Positions 39,349-49,916 are shown, counted from the first letter of the stretch. The stretch: DNA of 64,000 bases from Gordonia paraffinivorans NBRC 108238 (GCF_000344155.1 NZ_BAOQ01000015.1:58803-122802), one strand, 5' to 3'. The notes: a model not told the origin generated them from the letters alone. Numbers and translations: made by a program.

Positions 39349-42300
39349 CTACTCGCTCGTCGGCGCCAGCGCGACCTGGATCATCTCCTGCGGCCGTACG
39401 CGCGACACCAGCTCGCCGCGACCCGGCACGAGTCGCTGCAGCCGGCTGCGCCCGGTGATGAAGCCCTCGTCGCGGTCGCCGCTCATCAGCAGCATGTCGC
39501 ACGACAGGTCCTTCAGCCGCGCGATCAGCGGATCGAACAGCGCCCGGCCCAGACCGCCGGAGCGGCGGGCCAGGACGATGTGCAGGCCGATGTCGCGCGC
39601 GTGCGAGGCGAGGTCGACGATCGGCATCAGCGGGTTGCCGGAAGCGGTCGCGACCATGTCGTAGTCGTCGACCACAAGATAGATCTCCGGCTGGCCCCGC
39701 AGCCAGCTGCGCTCCTTCAGCTGCGCGACCGTCACGTCCTCCGGCGGCATCCGGGACTTCAGGTAGGTCGCGAGATCGCTCATCAACTTCGCGGCCCGGT
39801 CCGGGGAGCTGGCGTAGCCGGCGAGGTGGTCGCCGTCGACGACGCCGAGCATCGTCCGCCGGTAGTCCACGAACACGATGCGGACCTCGTCCGGCGTCCC
39901 GCCGGCGACCAGCCCGGTGACGATCGTCCGCAGCAGGTTCGTCTTGCCGTGCTCGACATCGGCGAAGGCCATGAAGTGGGGCGAGACGGTGAAGTCGAGG
40001 ACGACCGGGGCGAGTTCCTGCTCGCCGACCCCGATCGCCACCTGATCGGGTCCGAGGGCGACCCCGGCGCCCGCGAGCGCGTTCTGCACGGCCTCGTGGG
40101 TGATCTCGGTGCTGAGCTTGCGGACGGCCATCGCCGACCGGCCCGGGTACGCGGCGACGAGCTTCTCCACCGACGCCGCGACACCCGCCGGCAACGACTC
40201 GGCGCTGCCGACCTCGTCGAGGCGCGGCAACGCGACGAGCATGTGGAGCTCGTCGGGGGTGAGTCCGCGGCCCGGACGGTTCTGCGGGACCCCCGCGGCG
40301 GCGCGACGGCTCATCTCCGAATCCGTCGGATCGCCCAGGCGCAGCTCGATCCGGGTCCCGAGGAGGTCGCGGACCGCCGGCCGGATCTCCGCCCACCGCG
40401 TCGCGGTGATGATGATGTGCACGCCGAACGACAGGCCCTGTGAGGCGATCGCCGTGAACTGCTCCTCGAGCGCCTCGAGCTCGCCGCGCAGGACGTTGAT
40501 GCCGTCGAGGACGAGGAAGACGTCGCCGAAGCGGTCCTCGGCGAGCGGATCGTCCGGTGCGATCTCGCCGGTGGCGAACCACCCGGCGCGACGGGCGCGG
40601 TAGTCGCGCATGGATTCCAGACCGAGCCGGGCGAACAGCAGTTCGCGTCCGCGGACGATCGAGGCCACCTCGGCCACGGTGCGCCGGACGGCGTCCAGGT
40701 CGCCACGCGACGCAACCGATCCGACGTGCGGGAGTCCGGCCATGCCGGCGAGGCTGCCGCCGCCGAAGTCGAGGCAGTAGAACTGCACCTGCTCGGGGGT
40801 GTGGGTCGCGGCCATCGCCGTCATGATCGTCCGCAGGGTCGTCGACTTGCCCGACTGCGGGCCGCCGACCACCGCGACGTTGCCCGCCGCACCCGACAGG
40901 TCGATCATCAGGGGATCGCGGCGCTGGTCGTACGGGCGGTCGACCCAGCCGATCGGCACGGCGAGGTTGCCCGGCACCGTCGGTTGCGTCCAGTCGCGCC
41001 GGCCGAGGAGATGCTGGACGGTCGGCGACTCGTCGAGCGGGTCCAGCCACACCTTGTGCGCGGGCGGTCCGGCATCCTCGATGCGGGAAACGATGGTCTC
41101 CATGAGCGTCGGCACGCTCACCGAGGCCGGCTCGAAGTCGGCGTCGGTCGAGGACTCCGGCGCCGGCGGTTCCTCGTCGAGCAGGCTCTCCGCCCGGTCG
41201 AGCAACGACCGCGGGGCGCCGTCGTCGAGTGGCACCGGCAACGCAGTGAACACCTTCAGCCTGCCGAGCCTCGGCATGGACCCGGCGTCGATCAGTTCGG
41301 GGTCGTCGGAGGCCGCCGGCGGATGGTACGGCCCCGACACGTACGAGGTGTTGAAGCGCACGGGGTCGTCGGAGTCGCACTTGAGGTAGGCCGACCCCGG
41401 GACGCTCGGCAGGTGATAGGCGTCCGGCACACCGAGGACCGACCGGGATTCGTTGGCGGAGAACGTCTTCAGGCCGATCCGATAAGACAGGTGGGAGTCC
41501 AGACCGCGGAGCTTGCCTTCCTCGAGCCGCTGCGAGGCGAGCAGCAGGTGGATGTGCAACGACCGGCCGAGCCGACCGATCGCGACGAACAGTTCGGCGA
41601 AATCGGGCTTCTGCGAGAGGAGTTCGGAGAACTCGTCGACGACGATGAACAGCGCCGGCATGGGTTCCAGGCGCACGCCGGAGGCGCGGGCCCGCTCGTA
41701 GTCGCCCACGTTGGCGTATTTGCCCGCGGCGCGCAGGACCTCCTGACGGCGGTTCATCTCGCCCGACAGCGCGTCCTTCATGCGGTCGACCATCGCCAGT
41801 TCCTGTTCGAGGTTGGTGATGATCGCCGCCACATGCGGCGCCGACTCCAGCCCGAGGAAGGTGGCGCCGCCCTTGAAGTCGACGAGGACGAGGTTGAGCT
41901 CGGTCGGCGAATGCGTCGCCAGCATCGCGGTGACCAGCGTCCGCAGGAACTCGGACTTGCCCGAGCCGGTGGCCCCGATGCACAGGCCGTGCGGCCCCAT
42001 GCCACCGTGTGCGCTCTCCTTGATGTCGAGCTCGACGGGCGCACCGCTCGGCGTGTACCCGATCGGCACCCGCAGGCGGTCGCGGCCGGTGCGTCCGCGC
42101 CAGGCGGTCGCCGGGTCGAACCGCGAGGCGTCGTCGATGCCGAGGAGTGCGGGCAGGCCCGGATCGGTGGAGGTGGCCTCGGATTCCAGGTTCGCCAGGG
42201 TCGCGGCGGTGGCGAGGCGGTAGCGCGCCATCCGGCGGGCGATGGCCTCCGCCTCCGGAATCGTCAGCGAGTCCATGTCGGCGAACTCCTCCACGCCCGA

Positions 42301-43434
42301 CGCGCTGCGCGCCGACACCTTACCGCCGCGCACCACCAGCTGCAGGCCGCGGCGGGCCGCGAGACCGTCCGGCGGCGCGGTGAGGTCGAGGACGGTCACG
42401 CCCTCCATGCCCGAGGAGCTCAGCACCCGTTCGTCTCCGGCGACATACCCGTCGTCGATGACGATGACCAGGTGGGCGCGAGTGCCGTTCGGCGGCGCCG
42501 ACCGGCTGAAGCGTCCGCGTTCGAGGAGATCGGAGGCCAGCGAGTTCTCCAGGTCGGCCAGGGTCGGATAGATCATCCGCATCGGCCCGATGCCGTCGCG
42601 AAGAGTCGGATGCCCTACGTGCGGAAGCCATTTCGCCCAGTCCCAGGCCTCGCCGGCCGGGTCGCCGGTGACGATGCCGATGTGCAGGTGGTCGGGGCCG
42701 TGGAAGGCGCACAGCTCGACGAGCATCGCGCGGACGAGTTCGCGGGTCTCCTGCCGGGCGCCCTCGATGTTGATCGCCGGGAAGCCGCGCAGCGAGATCG
42801 AGCGCGGCAGGCGGTAAACCGCCGAGTGCGTGCGGACGAACCGGCGCAGCGCCACCATCGACACCGGCTCGATGTCCTCGAGCGGTCCGGTCTCCGGCGG
42901 CATCAGGCGGGTGGCGAGCCGCTGGACCCCGACGCCCACGCGCACATGGGCGAAGTCGTTGTCGGCGGGGCGCCGCTCCCACATGCGCCGGCTGCCGATC
43001 ACGTCGAGCAGCGCGTGGGGGTCGGGATGGCTCCAGGTGCGGGCCGCCCGCTGGTTCTCCACTGTCTCGACGACCTGCCCCCGCAACTGGCCGAGGTAGC
43101 GGAAATAGTCCTTGCGTTCCTCGTTGAGCTCGGCGGCCCGCTTGCCCCCGCCTCGGCCCCCGGCGGCGAACATGCCGAACATCGACATGAGCATCATGAG
43201 CGGGAACATCATGAACAGCGGGTTGGTCAGGATGTTGCGGCCGCCGGTGACCATCATCAACGCGATCATGCCCACGACGGCGACGATCATCACCACCGGC
43301 AAGAGCTTCACGAGCAGGTTGCCCGGGACCACGCGCGGGACGTCCGGAGGTGCCTGGATGTTGACCTCGCCACCCGGCATGCGAGGCGGCGTGACGCGTG
43401 GCCGACGCACGAATCCCTCAGTGGTCGCGACCAC
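39349..43434 (-). CDS. eccC4: Type VII secretion ATPase EccC (ESX-4)
   Basis: EccC is the motor and substrate receptor of the T7SS membrane complex. The 1361-residue protein starts at GTG 43434, has two membrane helices near residues 35-90, and then three FtsK/SpoIIIE ATPase domains with Walker A motifs GATGSGKSEF (about 485), GGPQSGKSTTL (about 855) and the degenerate ADVEHGKTNL (about 1158). The single fused chain, rather than EccCa plus EccCb, and the neighbours rplM-rpsI identify ESX-4. It is divergent from eccD4. Confidence 0.95.
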   Translation of the reverse strand: MVATTEGFVRRPRVTPPRMPGGEVNIQAPPDVPRVVPGNLLVKLLPVVMIVAVVGMIALMMVTGGRNILTNPLFMMFPLMMLMSMFGMFAAGGRGGGKRAAELNEERKDYFRYLGQLRGQVVETVENQRAARTWSHPDPHALLDVIGSRRMWERRPADNDFAHVRVGVGVQRLATRLMPPETGPLEDIEPVSMVALRRFVRTHSAVYRLPRSISLRGFPAINIEGARQETRELVRAMLVELCAFHGPDHLHIGIVTGDPAGEAWDWAKWLPHVGHPTLRDGIGPMRMIYPTLADLENSLASDLLERGRFSRSAPPNGTRAHLVIVIDDGYVAGDERVLSSSGMEGVTVLDLTAPPDGLAARRGLQLVVRGGKVSARSASGVEEFADMDSLTIPEAEAIARRMARYRLATAATLANLESEATSTDPGLPALLGIDDASRFDPATAWRGRTGRDRLRVPIGYTPSGAPVELDIKESAHGGMGPHGLCIGATGSGKSEFLRTLVTAMLATHSPTELNLVLVDFKGGATFLGLESAPHVAAIITNLEQELAMVDRMKDALSGEMNRRQEVLRAAGKYANVGDYERARASGVRLEPMPALFIVVDEFSELLSQKPDFAELFVAIGRLGRSLHIHLLLASQRLEEGKLRGLDSHLSYRIGLKTFSANESRSVLGVPDAYHLPSVPGSAYLKCDSDDPVRFNTSYVSGPYHPPAASDDPELIDAGSMPRLGRLKVFTALPVPLDDGAPRSLLDRAESLLDEEPPAPESSTDADFEPASVSVPTLMETIVSRIEDAGPPAHKVWLDPLDESPTVQHLLGRRDWTQPTVPGNLAVPIGWVDRPYDQRRDPLMIDLSGAAGNVAVVGGPQSGKSTTLRTIMTAMAATHTPEQVQFYCLDFGGGSLAGMAGLPHVGSVASRGDLDAVRRTVAEVASIVRGRELLFARLGLESMRDYRARRAGWFATGEIAPDDPLAEDRFGDVFLVLDGINVLRGELEALEEQFTAIASQGLSFGVHIIITATRWAEIRPAVRDLLGTRIELRLGDPTDSEMSRRAAAGVPQNRPGRGLTPDELHMLVALPRLDEVGSAESLPAGVAASVEKLVAAYPGRSAMAVRKLSTEITHEAVQNALAGAGVALGPDQVAIGVGEQELAPVVLDFTVSPHFMAFADVEHGKTNLLRTIVTGLVAGGTPDEVRIVFVDYRRTMLGVVDGDHLAGYASSPDRAAKLMSDLATYLKSRMPPEDVTVAQLKERSWLRGQPEIYLVVDDYDMVATASGNPLMPIVDLASHARDIGLHIVLARRSGGLGRALFDPLIARLKDLSCDMLLMSGDRDEGFITGRSRLQRLVPGRGELVSRVRPQEMIQVALAPTSE

Positions 43435-43492
43435 CCGATCCCCCTGACCCCTTGGCTGTGAATCCCCCGACGGCGAGGCCGCCCGAGTTGGC

Positions 43493-43498
43493 TATGTT
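43493..43498 (+). promoter_or_regulatory. Possible -10 box of the eccD4-mycP4 operon
   Basis: TATGTT fits TANNNT and lies 31 bp before the eccD4 ATG, with GGGGGAGG between. No convincing -35 box is seen. It sits in the 95-bp divergent gap between eccC4 and eccD4. Confidence 0.35.
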
Positions 43499-43529
43499 AG
43501 CGGGGCAACCCTGGGGGAGGATTGATCTG

Positions 43530-45083
43530 ATGGCGCCTGTGGACGGTTTCACGCCGGCATTCCCGTCGCCCACCGTGGACACCGCCGCCGGTGACCGCCG
43601 GTCCGCCGACACCTCGATCGAGCCGCAACTCGTCCGCGTGTCGGTGCTGGGCGGCAACACACAGCTCGACGTGGGCCTGCCGGCCGGCATTCCGATCGCC
43701 GGACTCATCGGCGATCTCGTCGCGCAGATCGAGTCGCGCAACACCGCGCGTCCCGATCCCGACGATCCCGACGCCGACTCCCACTCCGGCGGCCGCCCCC
43801 ACGACCGCCAGAACCGGTGGACGCTCGCCCTCGTCGGCCAGGAACCGCTCCCCCTGCACCGGTCGCTGTCCGAGTCGGGGATCCGCGACGGCGACCTCCT
43901 CCTGCTGACCTCGGTTCGCACGGGTGAGTCGCCGGTCCTGTTCGACGACGTGGTCGACGCCGTCGCCCGTCTCAACGAGTCGCAGTTCGTGGGTTGGACG
44001 GCCGCCTCCGCCCGCCACGTCGGCCACGCGCTGGCACTGGTCGCCGCGGTCGCCGGTGGCGCGGCACTCGCCGCCTCCCGCCTCGACTCGGGCGCCGTCT
44101 GGCCCGCCGCGCTGTCGGGGCTCGCCGTGATCGGCCTGATCACCGCGGCGACCATCGTCGCGCGCCACTACCGCGACGAGTCGACCTCCACCATCCTGTC
44201 CGTCTGCGCCGCCCCCATGGCGTTCGTGACCGGCATGGTCCTCACCCCGGGTTCGTACGGCGCCGCGCACCTCACGACGGGGTTCGCGCTCGTCCTGGTC
44301 ACCGCCGTTCTGACCTACCGCCTCACCGCGTTCGGCGCCACCGCGCACAGCGCCGTCACCGGTGCCGCCCTCCTCGGCGCGCTCGGATGCGGGTCACGGC
44401 TGCTCGTCGACGCCCCGGTGCCCGATACCGCGGCGGTGGTGGCCGCCGTCGGGCTGCTGTTCATCGGCCTCGCACCCCGGATGACGATCCTGCTCGCGAA
44501 GCTCCCGCTGCCGCCGGTGCCGACCGCCGGCGCCGCGATCGACGTCGCCGACATCGAGCCGACCCCGTCGATCGAGGGCATCGGCGCGATCGGCGCCACT
44601 GCACTCCCGAAAGCCGATGCGCTGGAACGCCGTTCCTACCTCGCCAACTCTTATCTGACCGGGATCGTGGGCGGGCTCACCGCCGTTACCGCGGTCGCCG
44701 CCGTGCTCGCCGCCTCCCCGCTCGCCGGATTCGAGTGGAAGGCCGCCGCGTACGCGGCCATCATCGGTGTGGTGCTGTGCCTTCGCGGCCGCTCGCATAG
44801 CGACCTGTTCCAGGCGGCGACCCTCATCATCGGCGGTTCGCTCGTGGTGATCGCCCTGCTCACCGGACTGGCCTTCGGCGATTCCCGGTGGCCGGTCATC
44901 GGTTTCGCGCTCGGGATGGTGGTCGTGGTCGCCGCGCTGGTCTTCGGTGTGGTCGCTCCCCACCAGGACTTCTCGCCGGTGATGCGGCGCTGGGCCGAGA
45001 TCGGCGAGTACATCCTCGTCGCGCTCATCGTCCCGCTGCTGCTGTGGCTGCTCGACCTGTACCGCATCGTCCGGGAGATCTGA
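43530..45083 (+). CDS. eccD4: Type VII secretion membrane channel protein EccD (ESX-4)
   Basis: EccD forms the membrane vestibule of the T7SS. The 517-residue protein has an N-terminal ubiquitin-like domain (LVRVSVLGGNTQLDVGLPAGIPIAGLIGDL), a linker, and about eleven transmembrane helices from residue 160 onward. I start at ATG 43530, behind GGGGGAGG. The stop overlaps the mycP4 start by one base (TGATG). Confidence 0.93.
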   Translation: MAPVDGFTPAFPSPTVDTAAGDRRSADTSIEPQLVRVSVLGGNTQLDVGLPAGIPIAGLIGDLVAQIESRNTARPDPDDPDADSHSGGRPHDRQNRWTLALVGQEPLPLHRSLSESGIRDGDLLLLTSVRTGESPVLFDDVVDAVARLNESQFVGWTAASARHVGHALALVAAVAGGAALAASRLDSGAVWPAALSGLAVIGLITAATIVARHYRDESTSTILSVCAAPMAFVTGMVLTPGSYGAAHLTTGFALVLVTAVLTYRLTAFGATAHSAVTGAALLGALGCGSRLLVDAPVPDTAAVVAAVGLLFIGLAPRMTILLAKLPLPPVPTAGAAIDVADIEPTPSIEGIGAIGATALPKADALERRSYLANSYLTGIVGGLTAVTAVAAVLAASPLAGFEWKAAAYAAIIGVVLCLRGRSHSDLFQAATLIIGGSLVVIALLTGLAFGDSRWPVIGFALGMVVVVAALVFGVVAPHQDFSPVMRRWAEIGEYILVALIVPLLLWLLDLYRIVREI

Positions 45084-46468
45084 TGCGCCGAGCCCGATCC
45101 CGGCTCGTCGGCCCGCTCGCGGCGGTCGTGGCCGCGACGCTGCTCGGAGTGTCGTCCGCACCGGCGTCGGCGGTGTCGCCGCCGGCCGTGAACCCCGGCG
45201 CGCTCATCCGCTCGGCACCGGTCGCCCCGCCGGAGCCCACCGAGCAGAAACTCCTGTGCGCCGACACGGTGCTGACCCGGAGCACCGCGAAACCGTCTGC
45301 GGCCCAGGCGATGATGAACCTCGACGAGGCCTGGCGGTTCAGCCGGGGCAACGGCCAGCGGGTGGCGGTCATCGACACCGGCGTGACCCCGCACCCGCGA
45401 TTGGGGAAGGTGATCGCGGGCGGCGACTACGTCTCCGGCGGAACCGGACTCGACGACTGCGACGCCCACGGGACCCTGGTGGCCGGCATCATCGCGGCGC
45501 GTCCGAGCACCTCCGACGGCTTCGCCGGGGTCGCGCCCGGGGCGTCGATCATCTCCATCCGCCAGCACAGCGCGGCGTTCGCCGCGAAGAACAACCGCCG
45601 CGGCGACGACCGCCCGAAGGTCGGCACCGGATACGGCACCGTCCGGACCATGGCGCATGCGGTCGTCCGCGCGGTGGATCTGGGCGCCACGGTCGTCAAC
45701 ATCTCGATGATCGCCTGCGCATCGGACCCGAAACAGATCGACGACCCCGCACTCGGCGCGGCGATCCGCCACGCCTACGACCGCGATGTCGTCGTCGTGG
45801 TCGCGGCCGGCAACGATTCCAACTGTCCGGGCCAGAACCCGGAGCCCGCGGGCGGCGACCCGCAGAGCTGGCAATCGTTGACGACCTTCGCGACCCCCGC
45901 CTGGTATGCCCCGTACGTCCTCACCGTCGGCTCGATCGACACCGCAACCGGCGCTCCGAGCGCGACGAGCATGCACGGACCGTGGGTGGGCGTCGCCGCG
46001 CCGGGCACCGACATCGTCAGCCTCGACAGCAAGCGCGGGTCCACCCGGCTCGCATCGGCACAGCGCGGTGAGGACGGCTCGGCACCGCTGAACGGCACCA
46101 GTTTCGCGGCTCCGTTCGTGGCGGGCACCGCGGCCCTGGTGCGGGCGCGGTTCCCGGAGTTGTCCGCGCGTCAGGTCATGGACCGCATCATCGCGACCGC
46201 ACACGCGCCGGGCACCGGCCACGACCAGAAGGTCGGGCACGGCGTCGTCGATCCGGTGGCGGCACTGACCGCCGAGCTGCCTGCCGAGGACTCGCCGCGT
46301 CCGCAATCTGCCCCGATCGCCGCGCCGCCCGCACAGACCCCTCCGGATCACACGGCGCGCAACGTCGCGATCGCCGGGGCCGCCGTCAGCGTGGCCGTGA
46401 TCGCCGCGGTCCTCGCCATCTCGCTACCGCACCGCCGGGTGCGCAAGCTCGATCCCGACGAGTTCTAG
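45083..46468 (+). CDS. mycP4: Type VII secretion mycosin protease MycP (ESX-4)
   Basis: MycP is a membrane-anchored subtilisin-like serine protease that stabilises the T7SS complex. The 461-residue product has a signal peptide (about 1-30, cleavage after APASA), catalytic Asp98 (VIDTG), His129 (DAHGT), Ser340 (NGTSFAAP) and oxyanion Asn244 (AAGNDS), and a C-terminal transmembrane helix at about 430-450 with a basic tail. eccB4, which is next to mycP4 in mycobacteria, does not follow here. Confidence 0.95.
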   Translation: MRRARSRLVGPLAAVVAATLLGVSSAPASAVSPPAVNPGALIRSAPVAPPEPTEQKLLCADTVLTRSTAKPSAAQAMMNLDEAWRFSRGNGQRVAVIDTGVTPHPRLGKVIAGGDYVSGGTGLDDCDAHGTLVAGIIAARPSTSDGFAGVAPGASIISIRQHSAAFAAKNNRRGDDRPKVGTGYGTVRTMAHAVVRAVDLGATVVNISMIACASDPKQIDDPALGAAIRHAYDRDVVVVVAAGNDSNCPGQNPEPAGGDPQSWQSLTTFATPAWYAPYVLTVGSIDTATGAPSATSMHGPWVGVAAPGTDIVSLDSKRGSTRLASAQRGEDGSAPLNGTSFAAPFVAGTAALVRARFPELSARQVMDRIIATAHAPGTGHDQKVGHGVVDPVAALTAELPAEDSPRPQSAPIAAPPAQTPPDHTARNVAIAGAAVSVAVIAAVLAISLPHRRVRKLDPDEF

Positions 46469-46505
46469 GGGAACGGGGCCGCCGGACGAGACCGGTCGCG
46501 GTCGG

Positions 46506-47459
46506 TCAGCGTGCGGTGCGTGCGGGACGCAGCTCGCGCGGCAGCGCGAAGGTCAGCGTCTCGTTGGCGGTGTTGACCGTCTCGACGGTGTCGTAACCGC
46601 GCTCGGCGAGCCAGTCGAGCACGCCGCGCACGAGGACCTCGGGCACGGACGCACCGGAGGTCACGCCGACCGTGCGGACCCCCTCCAGCCAGGCGTCGTC
46701 GATCTCGCGCGCGTAGTCGACCAGGTGCCCGGCCTTCGCGCCGGCCTGCAGCGCCACCTCGACCAGGCGCACCGAGTTGGACGAGTTCTTGGAGCCGACG
46801 ACGATGACGAGGTCGCACTCGGGCGCCATGGCCTTCACCGCGACCTGGCGGTTCTGCGTGGCGTAGCAGATGTCGTCGCTCGGCGGGTCGGCCAGCAGCG
46901 GGAACCGCTCGCGCAGGCGCTTGACCGTCTCCATGGTCTCGTCGACCGAGAGCGTGGTCTGCGACAGCCAGATGACCTTCGACTCGTCACGCACGGTCAC
47001 GTTGTCGACCGCGCCGGGGCCGTCGACGAGCTGGATGTGCTCGGGCGCCTCACCCGCGGTGCCCTCCACCTCCTCGTGGCCCTCGTGACCGATGAGCAGG
47101 ATGTCGTAGTCGTCGCGCGCGAACCGCTTGGCCTCCTGGTGCACCTTGGTGACCAGCGGACAGGTCGCGTCGATCGTCTTGAGATTGCGCTCGGCGGCGG
47201 AGGCGTGCACCTGCGGGGAGACCCCGTGGGCGCTGAACACCACGATCGCGCCCTCGGGCACCTCGTCGGTCTCTCCCACGAAGACGGCGCCGCGCTCGGC
47301 CAGGGTCTCGACCACGTGCCGGTTGTGCACGATCTCCTTGCGGACGTAGACGGGCGCGCCGTGCTTGTCCAGGGCGCGCTCGACCGTCTCCACCGCGCGG
47401 TCGACGCCCGCGCAGTAGCCACGGGGCTCGGCGAGCAGGACACGTTTGGTCTCAGACAT
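46506..47459 (-). CDS. ispH: 4-hydroxy-3-methylbut-2-enyl diphosphate reductase
   Basis: IspH makes IPP and DMAPP in the last step of the MEP isoprenoid pathway. The 317-residue enzyme has the three iron-sulfur cysteines Cys16 (PRGYCAGV), Cys100 (DATCPLV) and Cys198 ([10 protein letters not shown]), and [11 protein letters not shown]. It starts at ATG 47459. It belongs with the xseA neighbourhood, as Rv1110 does in M. tuberculosis, and is divergent from the lipid-droplet-type gene across 51 bp. Confidence 0.96.
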   Translation of the reverse strand: MSETKRVLLAEPRGYCAGVDRAVETVERALDKHGAPVYVRKEIVHNRHVVETLAERGAVFVGETDEVPEGAIVVFSAHGVSPQVHASAAERNLKTIDATCPLVTKVHQEAKRFARDDYDILLIGHEGHEEVEGTAGEAPEHIQLVDGPGAVDNVTVRDESKVIWLSQTTLSVDETMETVKRLRERFPLLADPPSDDICYATQNRQVAVKAMAPECDLVIVVGSKNSSNSVRLVEVALQAGAKAGHLVDYAREIDDAWLEGVRTVGVTSGASVPEVLVRGVLDWLAERGYDTVETVNTANETLTFALPRELRPARTAR

Positions 47460-47510
47460 GTCTCCAGGGTACGGGTTACGGACGACCGCCCGGAATGGCA
47501 GAGTGTTGGC

Positions 47511-48311
47511 ATGGATCGCGCACCCTACCCGGCCCGTATCGCCGCAGGTCTGATCGTCACGGCCATCGAGGAGACCCGGAAGCTGCCGTCTCTTCTCGTC
47601 ACCCTGCCGATGACGGCGATCAGCCAGACCCTGCAGGCGGGCATGCGGGCACAGCAGAACATCGCCGAACTCGCCATCAAGGGCGACGCCGCCCTGGAGA
47701 TGCTGTTCGACAAGCCGACCGAGCAACCCGCGTGGGCCGTCTTCGACGAGGACGAGACGCCCGGACCGGACGCCGACGCGCACCTGGCCGGCGACGCACC
47801 GATCGAATCCTCGCGTGCCACTGCGACCGCCACCGAGAACAAGAGCTCCGAGAACAAGAGCTCCGAGAACAAGAGCTCTGCGACGAAGAGCACCGAGAAG
47901 AAGAGCACCGAGGGTGAGCAGCCGGTGGCCGCCGCGAGCACCACCCCTGCCGAGACCGAGGTCGACGCGGAGGCTTCCGACGCCGAACTCGCCGCGCCGC
48001 CGCGCGCGGACGCCGGCCGGTTCGCGCTGTACAGCTCCGCCCCCGAAGAGGTCGTGGAGAAGGCGGAGAAGAAGGTGACGCCGGCAGCGCCGAAGCCCGC
48101 GTCGTCGAACGGTTCGGCGCCGGAGATCGTGGTGATGATCGACTACGACTCCCTCACGCTGGCCCAGCTGCGCGCGCGCCTGCGCTCGGTCGGCGTCGAC
48201 GACCTGACCGCGCTCGTCGACTACGAGAAGGCCAACCGCGGCCGCGCACCGTTCATCACGATGCTCGAGAACCGGATCGCCTCGCAGAACAAGCGTTCCT
48301 CCGAGGCGTGA
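47511..48311 (+). CDS. Lipid-droplet-associated-type protein (Rv1109c-like)
   Basis: The 266-residue product has a conserved amphipathic N-terminal part ([52 protein letters not shown]), a low-complexity middle with repeated ENKSS/EKKST, and a conserved C-terminal segment ([28 protein letters not shown]) that resembles a short helix-extended-loop-helix module. Members next to xseA are often called lipid-droplet-associated; I know no proven biochemical role. Its stop overlaps the xseA GTG by four bases. Confidence 0.75.
   Translation: MDRAPYPARIAAGLIVTAIEETRKLPSLLVTLPMTAISQTLQAGMRAQQNIAELAIKGDAALEMLFDKPTEQPAWAVFDEDETPGPDADAHLAGDAPIESSRATATATENKSSENKSSENKSSATKSTEKKSTEGEQPVAAASTTPAETEVDAEASDAELAAPPRADAGRFALYSSAPEEVVEKAEKKVTPAAPKPASSNGSAPEIVVMIDYDSLTLAQLRARLRSVGVDDLTALVDYEKANRGRAPFITMLENRIASQNKRSSEA
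47834..47878. repeat. 15-bp tandem repeat, three copies
   Basis: The unit CGAGAACAAGAGCTC occurs three times without a gap and encodes ENKSS repeats within the lipid-droplet-type protein. Degenerate units follow. Confidence 0.85.
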
Positions 48312-49576
48312 GCGGCTCCTCACCGAACTCGGCCGAGAACCCGTGGCCGGTCCGCACGGTCAACACCAAGATCGCCGACTGGATCCACCGGCTCGGCCAG
48401 ATCTGGGTGGAGGGCCAGGTCACCCAGATCAGCAGGCGTCCCGGCACCCGCACCGCGTTCCTCACCCTGCGCGACCCGGCCGCCGACATCTCGATCTCGG
48501 TGACCTGCAGCCCGGATCTCTTGGCGCGCACCGAGGTTCCGTTGCACGACGGCAGCCACGTGGTGGTGCTGGGACGGCCGAGCTTCTACACCGGCCGGGG
48601 CACGGTGTCGTTGCGCATCAGCGACATCCGCCCGGTGGGCATCGGCGAACTGCTGCTGCGCATCGAACGGCTGCGCCAGCTCCTCGCCGCCGAGGGGCTG
48701 TTCGACCCGCGGCTCAAGCGGCCCCTGCCGTTCCTGCCGCGCACGATCGGGCTGATCAGCGGCCGCGCCAGCGCCGCCCAGCGCGACGTGGTCTCCGTCG
48801 CCACCGAGCGCTGGTCGGCCGTGCGATTCGACATCCGGGAGGCACCGGTCCAGGGACCCACCGCGGTCTCGCGGATACTGGCGCACCTCGCCGAGCTCGA
48901 CGCCCATCCCGAGGTCGAGGTGATCATCATCGCCCGCGGCGGCGGCAGCGTCGAGGATCTCCTGCCGTTCTCCGACGAGGCGCTGCTGCGCGCGGTGGCG
49001 CGGTGCACGACGCCGGTCGTCAGCGCGATCGGGCACGAGCCCGACAATCCGCTGCTCGACCTCGTGGCGGACCTGCGTGCCGCCACCCCGACCGACGCCG
49101 CCAAGCGCGTCGTGCCCGACGTCGAGGCCGAGCTCGCGGGCATCGACGAGCTTCGTCGGCGCAGTGCGCAGGCGCTGCGCAACTGGGTCCGCCGCGAGTC
49201 CGCGGTCGTCGAGTCGCTGCGCCGCCGCCCGGTGCTGGCACGGCCCGAGCTCATCGTCGACGCCGAGGATCGACGGGTGTCCGAGCTCCGGCGCGCCCTG
49301 CGCCGCGATGTGCTGCGCCACGTGGACGCCGAAGAGCGGCGGCACGAGCATCTCGCGGCCCGTCTCTCGACCCTCGGCCCCGCCCAGACCCTGGCCCGCG
49401 GCTACGCCGTCGTGCAGCGCACCGACACCGAGACGACGCGCGTCGTCGGCAACCTCGACGACCTGCCGGTCGGCGCGCAGCTGCGTATCCGCGTCGCCGA
49501 CGGCGCGGCGCACGCGACGGTGACCGCACGCGCGCAGCCGGCATCCACCCCCACCGACCCACGAGGAGAACCGTGA
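48308..49576 (+). CDS. xseA: Exodeoxyribonuclease VII large subunit
   Basis: XseA with XseB degrades single-stranded DNA. The 422-residue product has an N-terminal OB fold ([25 protein letters not shown]), the catalytic domain with [30 protein letters not shown] and [28 protein letters not shown], then a long coiled-coil region and the C-terminal LARGYAVVQ. It starts at GTG 48308, overlapping the preceding stop, and overlaps xseB by four bases. Confidence 0.96.
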   Translation: MSGSSPNSAENPWPVRTVNTKIADWIHRLGQIWVEGQVTQISRRPGTRTAFLTLRDPAADISISVTCSPDLLARTEVPLHDGSHVVVLGRPSFYTGRGTVSLRISDIRPVGIGELLLRIERLRQLLAAEGLFDPRLKRPLPFLPRTIGLISGRASAAQRDVVSVATERWSAVRFDIREAPVQGPTAVSRILAHLAELDAHPEVEVIIIARGGGSVEDLLPFSDEALLRAVARCTTPVVSAIGHEPDNPLLDLVADLRAATPTDAAKRVVPDVEAELAGIDELRRRSAQALRNWVRRESAVVESLRRRPVLARPELIVDAEDRRVSELRRALRRDVLRHVDAEERRHEHLAARLSTLGPAQTLARGYAVVQRTDTETTRVVGNLDDLPVGAQLRIRVADGAAHATVTARAQPASTPTDPRGEP

Positions 49577-49875
49577 CCGACGACTTCGACGACGACTTCG
49601 AAATCGACCGCGAGACAGGCGAATCGGACGACGAGGAATCCGACGGCCAGTTCACCCCGGTCGCCGAACTCGGCTACGAAGAGGCACGCGACGAACTCGC
49701 CGAGATCGTCGGCACGCTCGAGCACGGCGGCCTCGACCTCGACACGTCGCTGGCGCTGTGGGAGCGGGGCGAGGCGCTCGCCGCCCGATGCGAGGAGCAC
49801 CTGCGCGGCGCGCGTGAGCGCATCGAATCGACCATCGCGCGCAAGGACGGCGCAGGCGAGGACGAGTCGGACTGA
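49573..49875 (+). CDS. xseB: Exodeoxyribonuclease VII small subunit
   Basis: XseB binds the coiled coils of XseA. The 100-residue product has the family core [45 protein letters not shown]. An N-terminal acidic stretch ([23 protein letters not shown]) is added before it. It starts at GTG 49573 with GAGGAGAA upstream. Confidence 0.95.
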   Translation: MTDDFDDDFEIDRETGESDDEESDGQFTPVAELGYEEARDELAEIVGTLEHGGLDLDTSLALWERGEALAARCEEHLRGARERIESTIARKDGAGEDESD

Positions 49876-49916
49876 CGGGGGCCGCCCGACAGGGCCGGCC
49901 TCGCGGGGAACGCGGG

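Noticed and set aside
39347..41983. Long N-terminal extension of the Rv3446c-type frame
   Set aside because: It is a frame-shifted reading of eccC4; homology of the T7SS-associated protein begins near 39346.
40726..43461. 911-codon open frame opposite eccC4
   Set aside because: Antisense shadow of a long GC-rich gene; composition is Arg/Gly/Val-rich with no domain.
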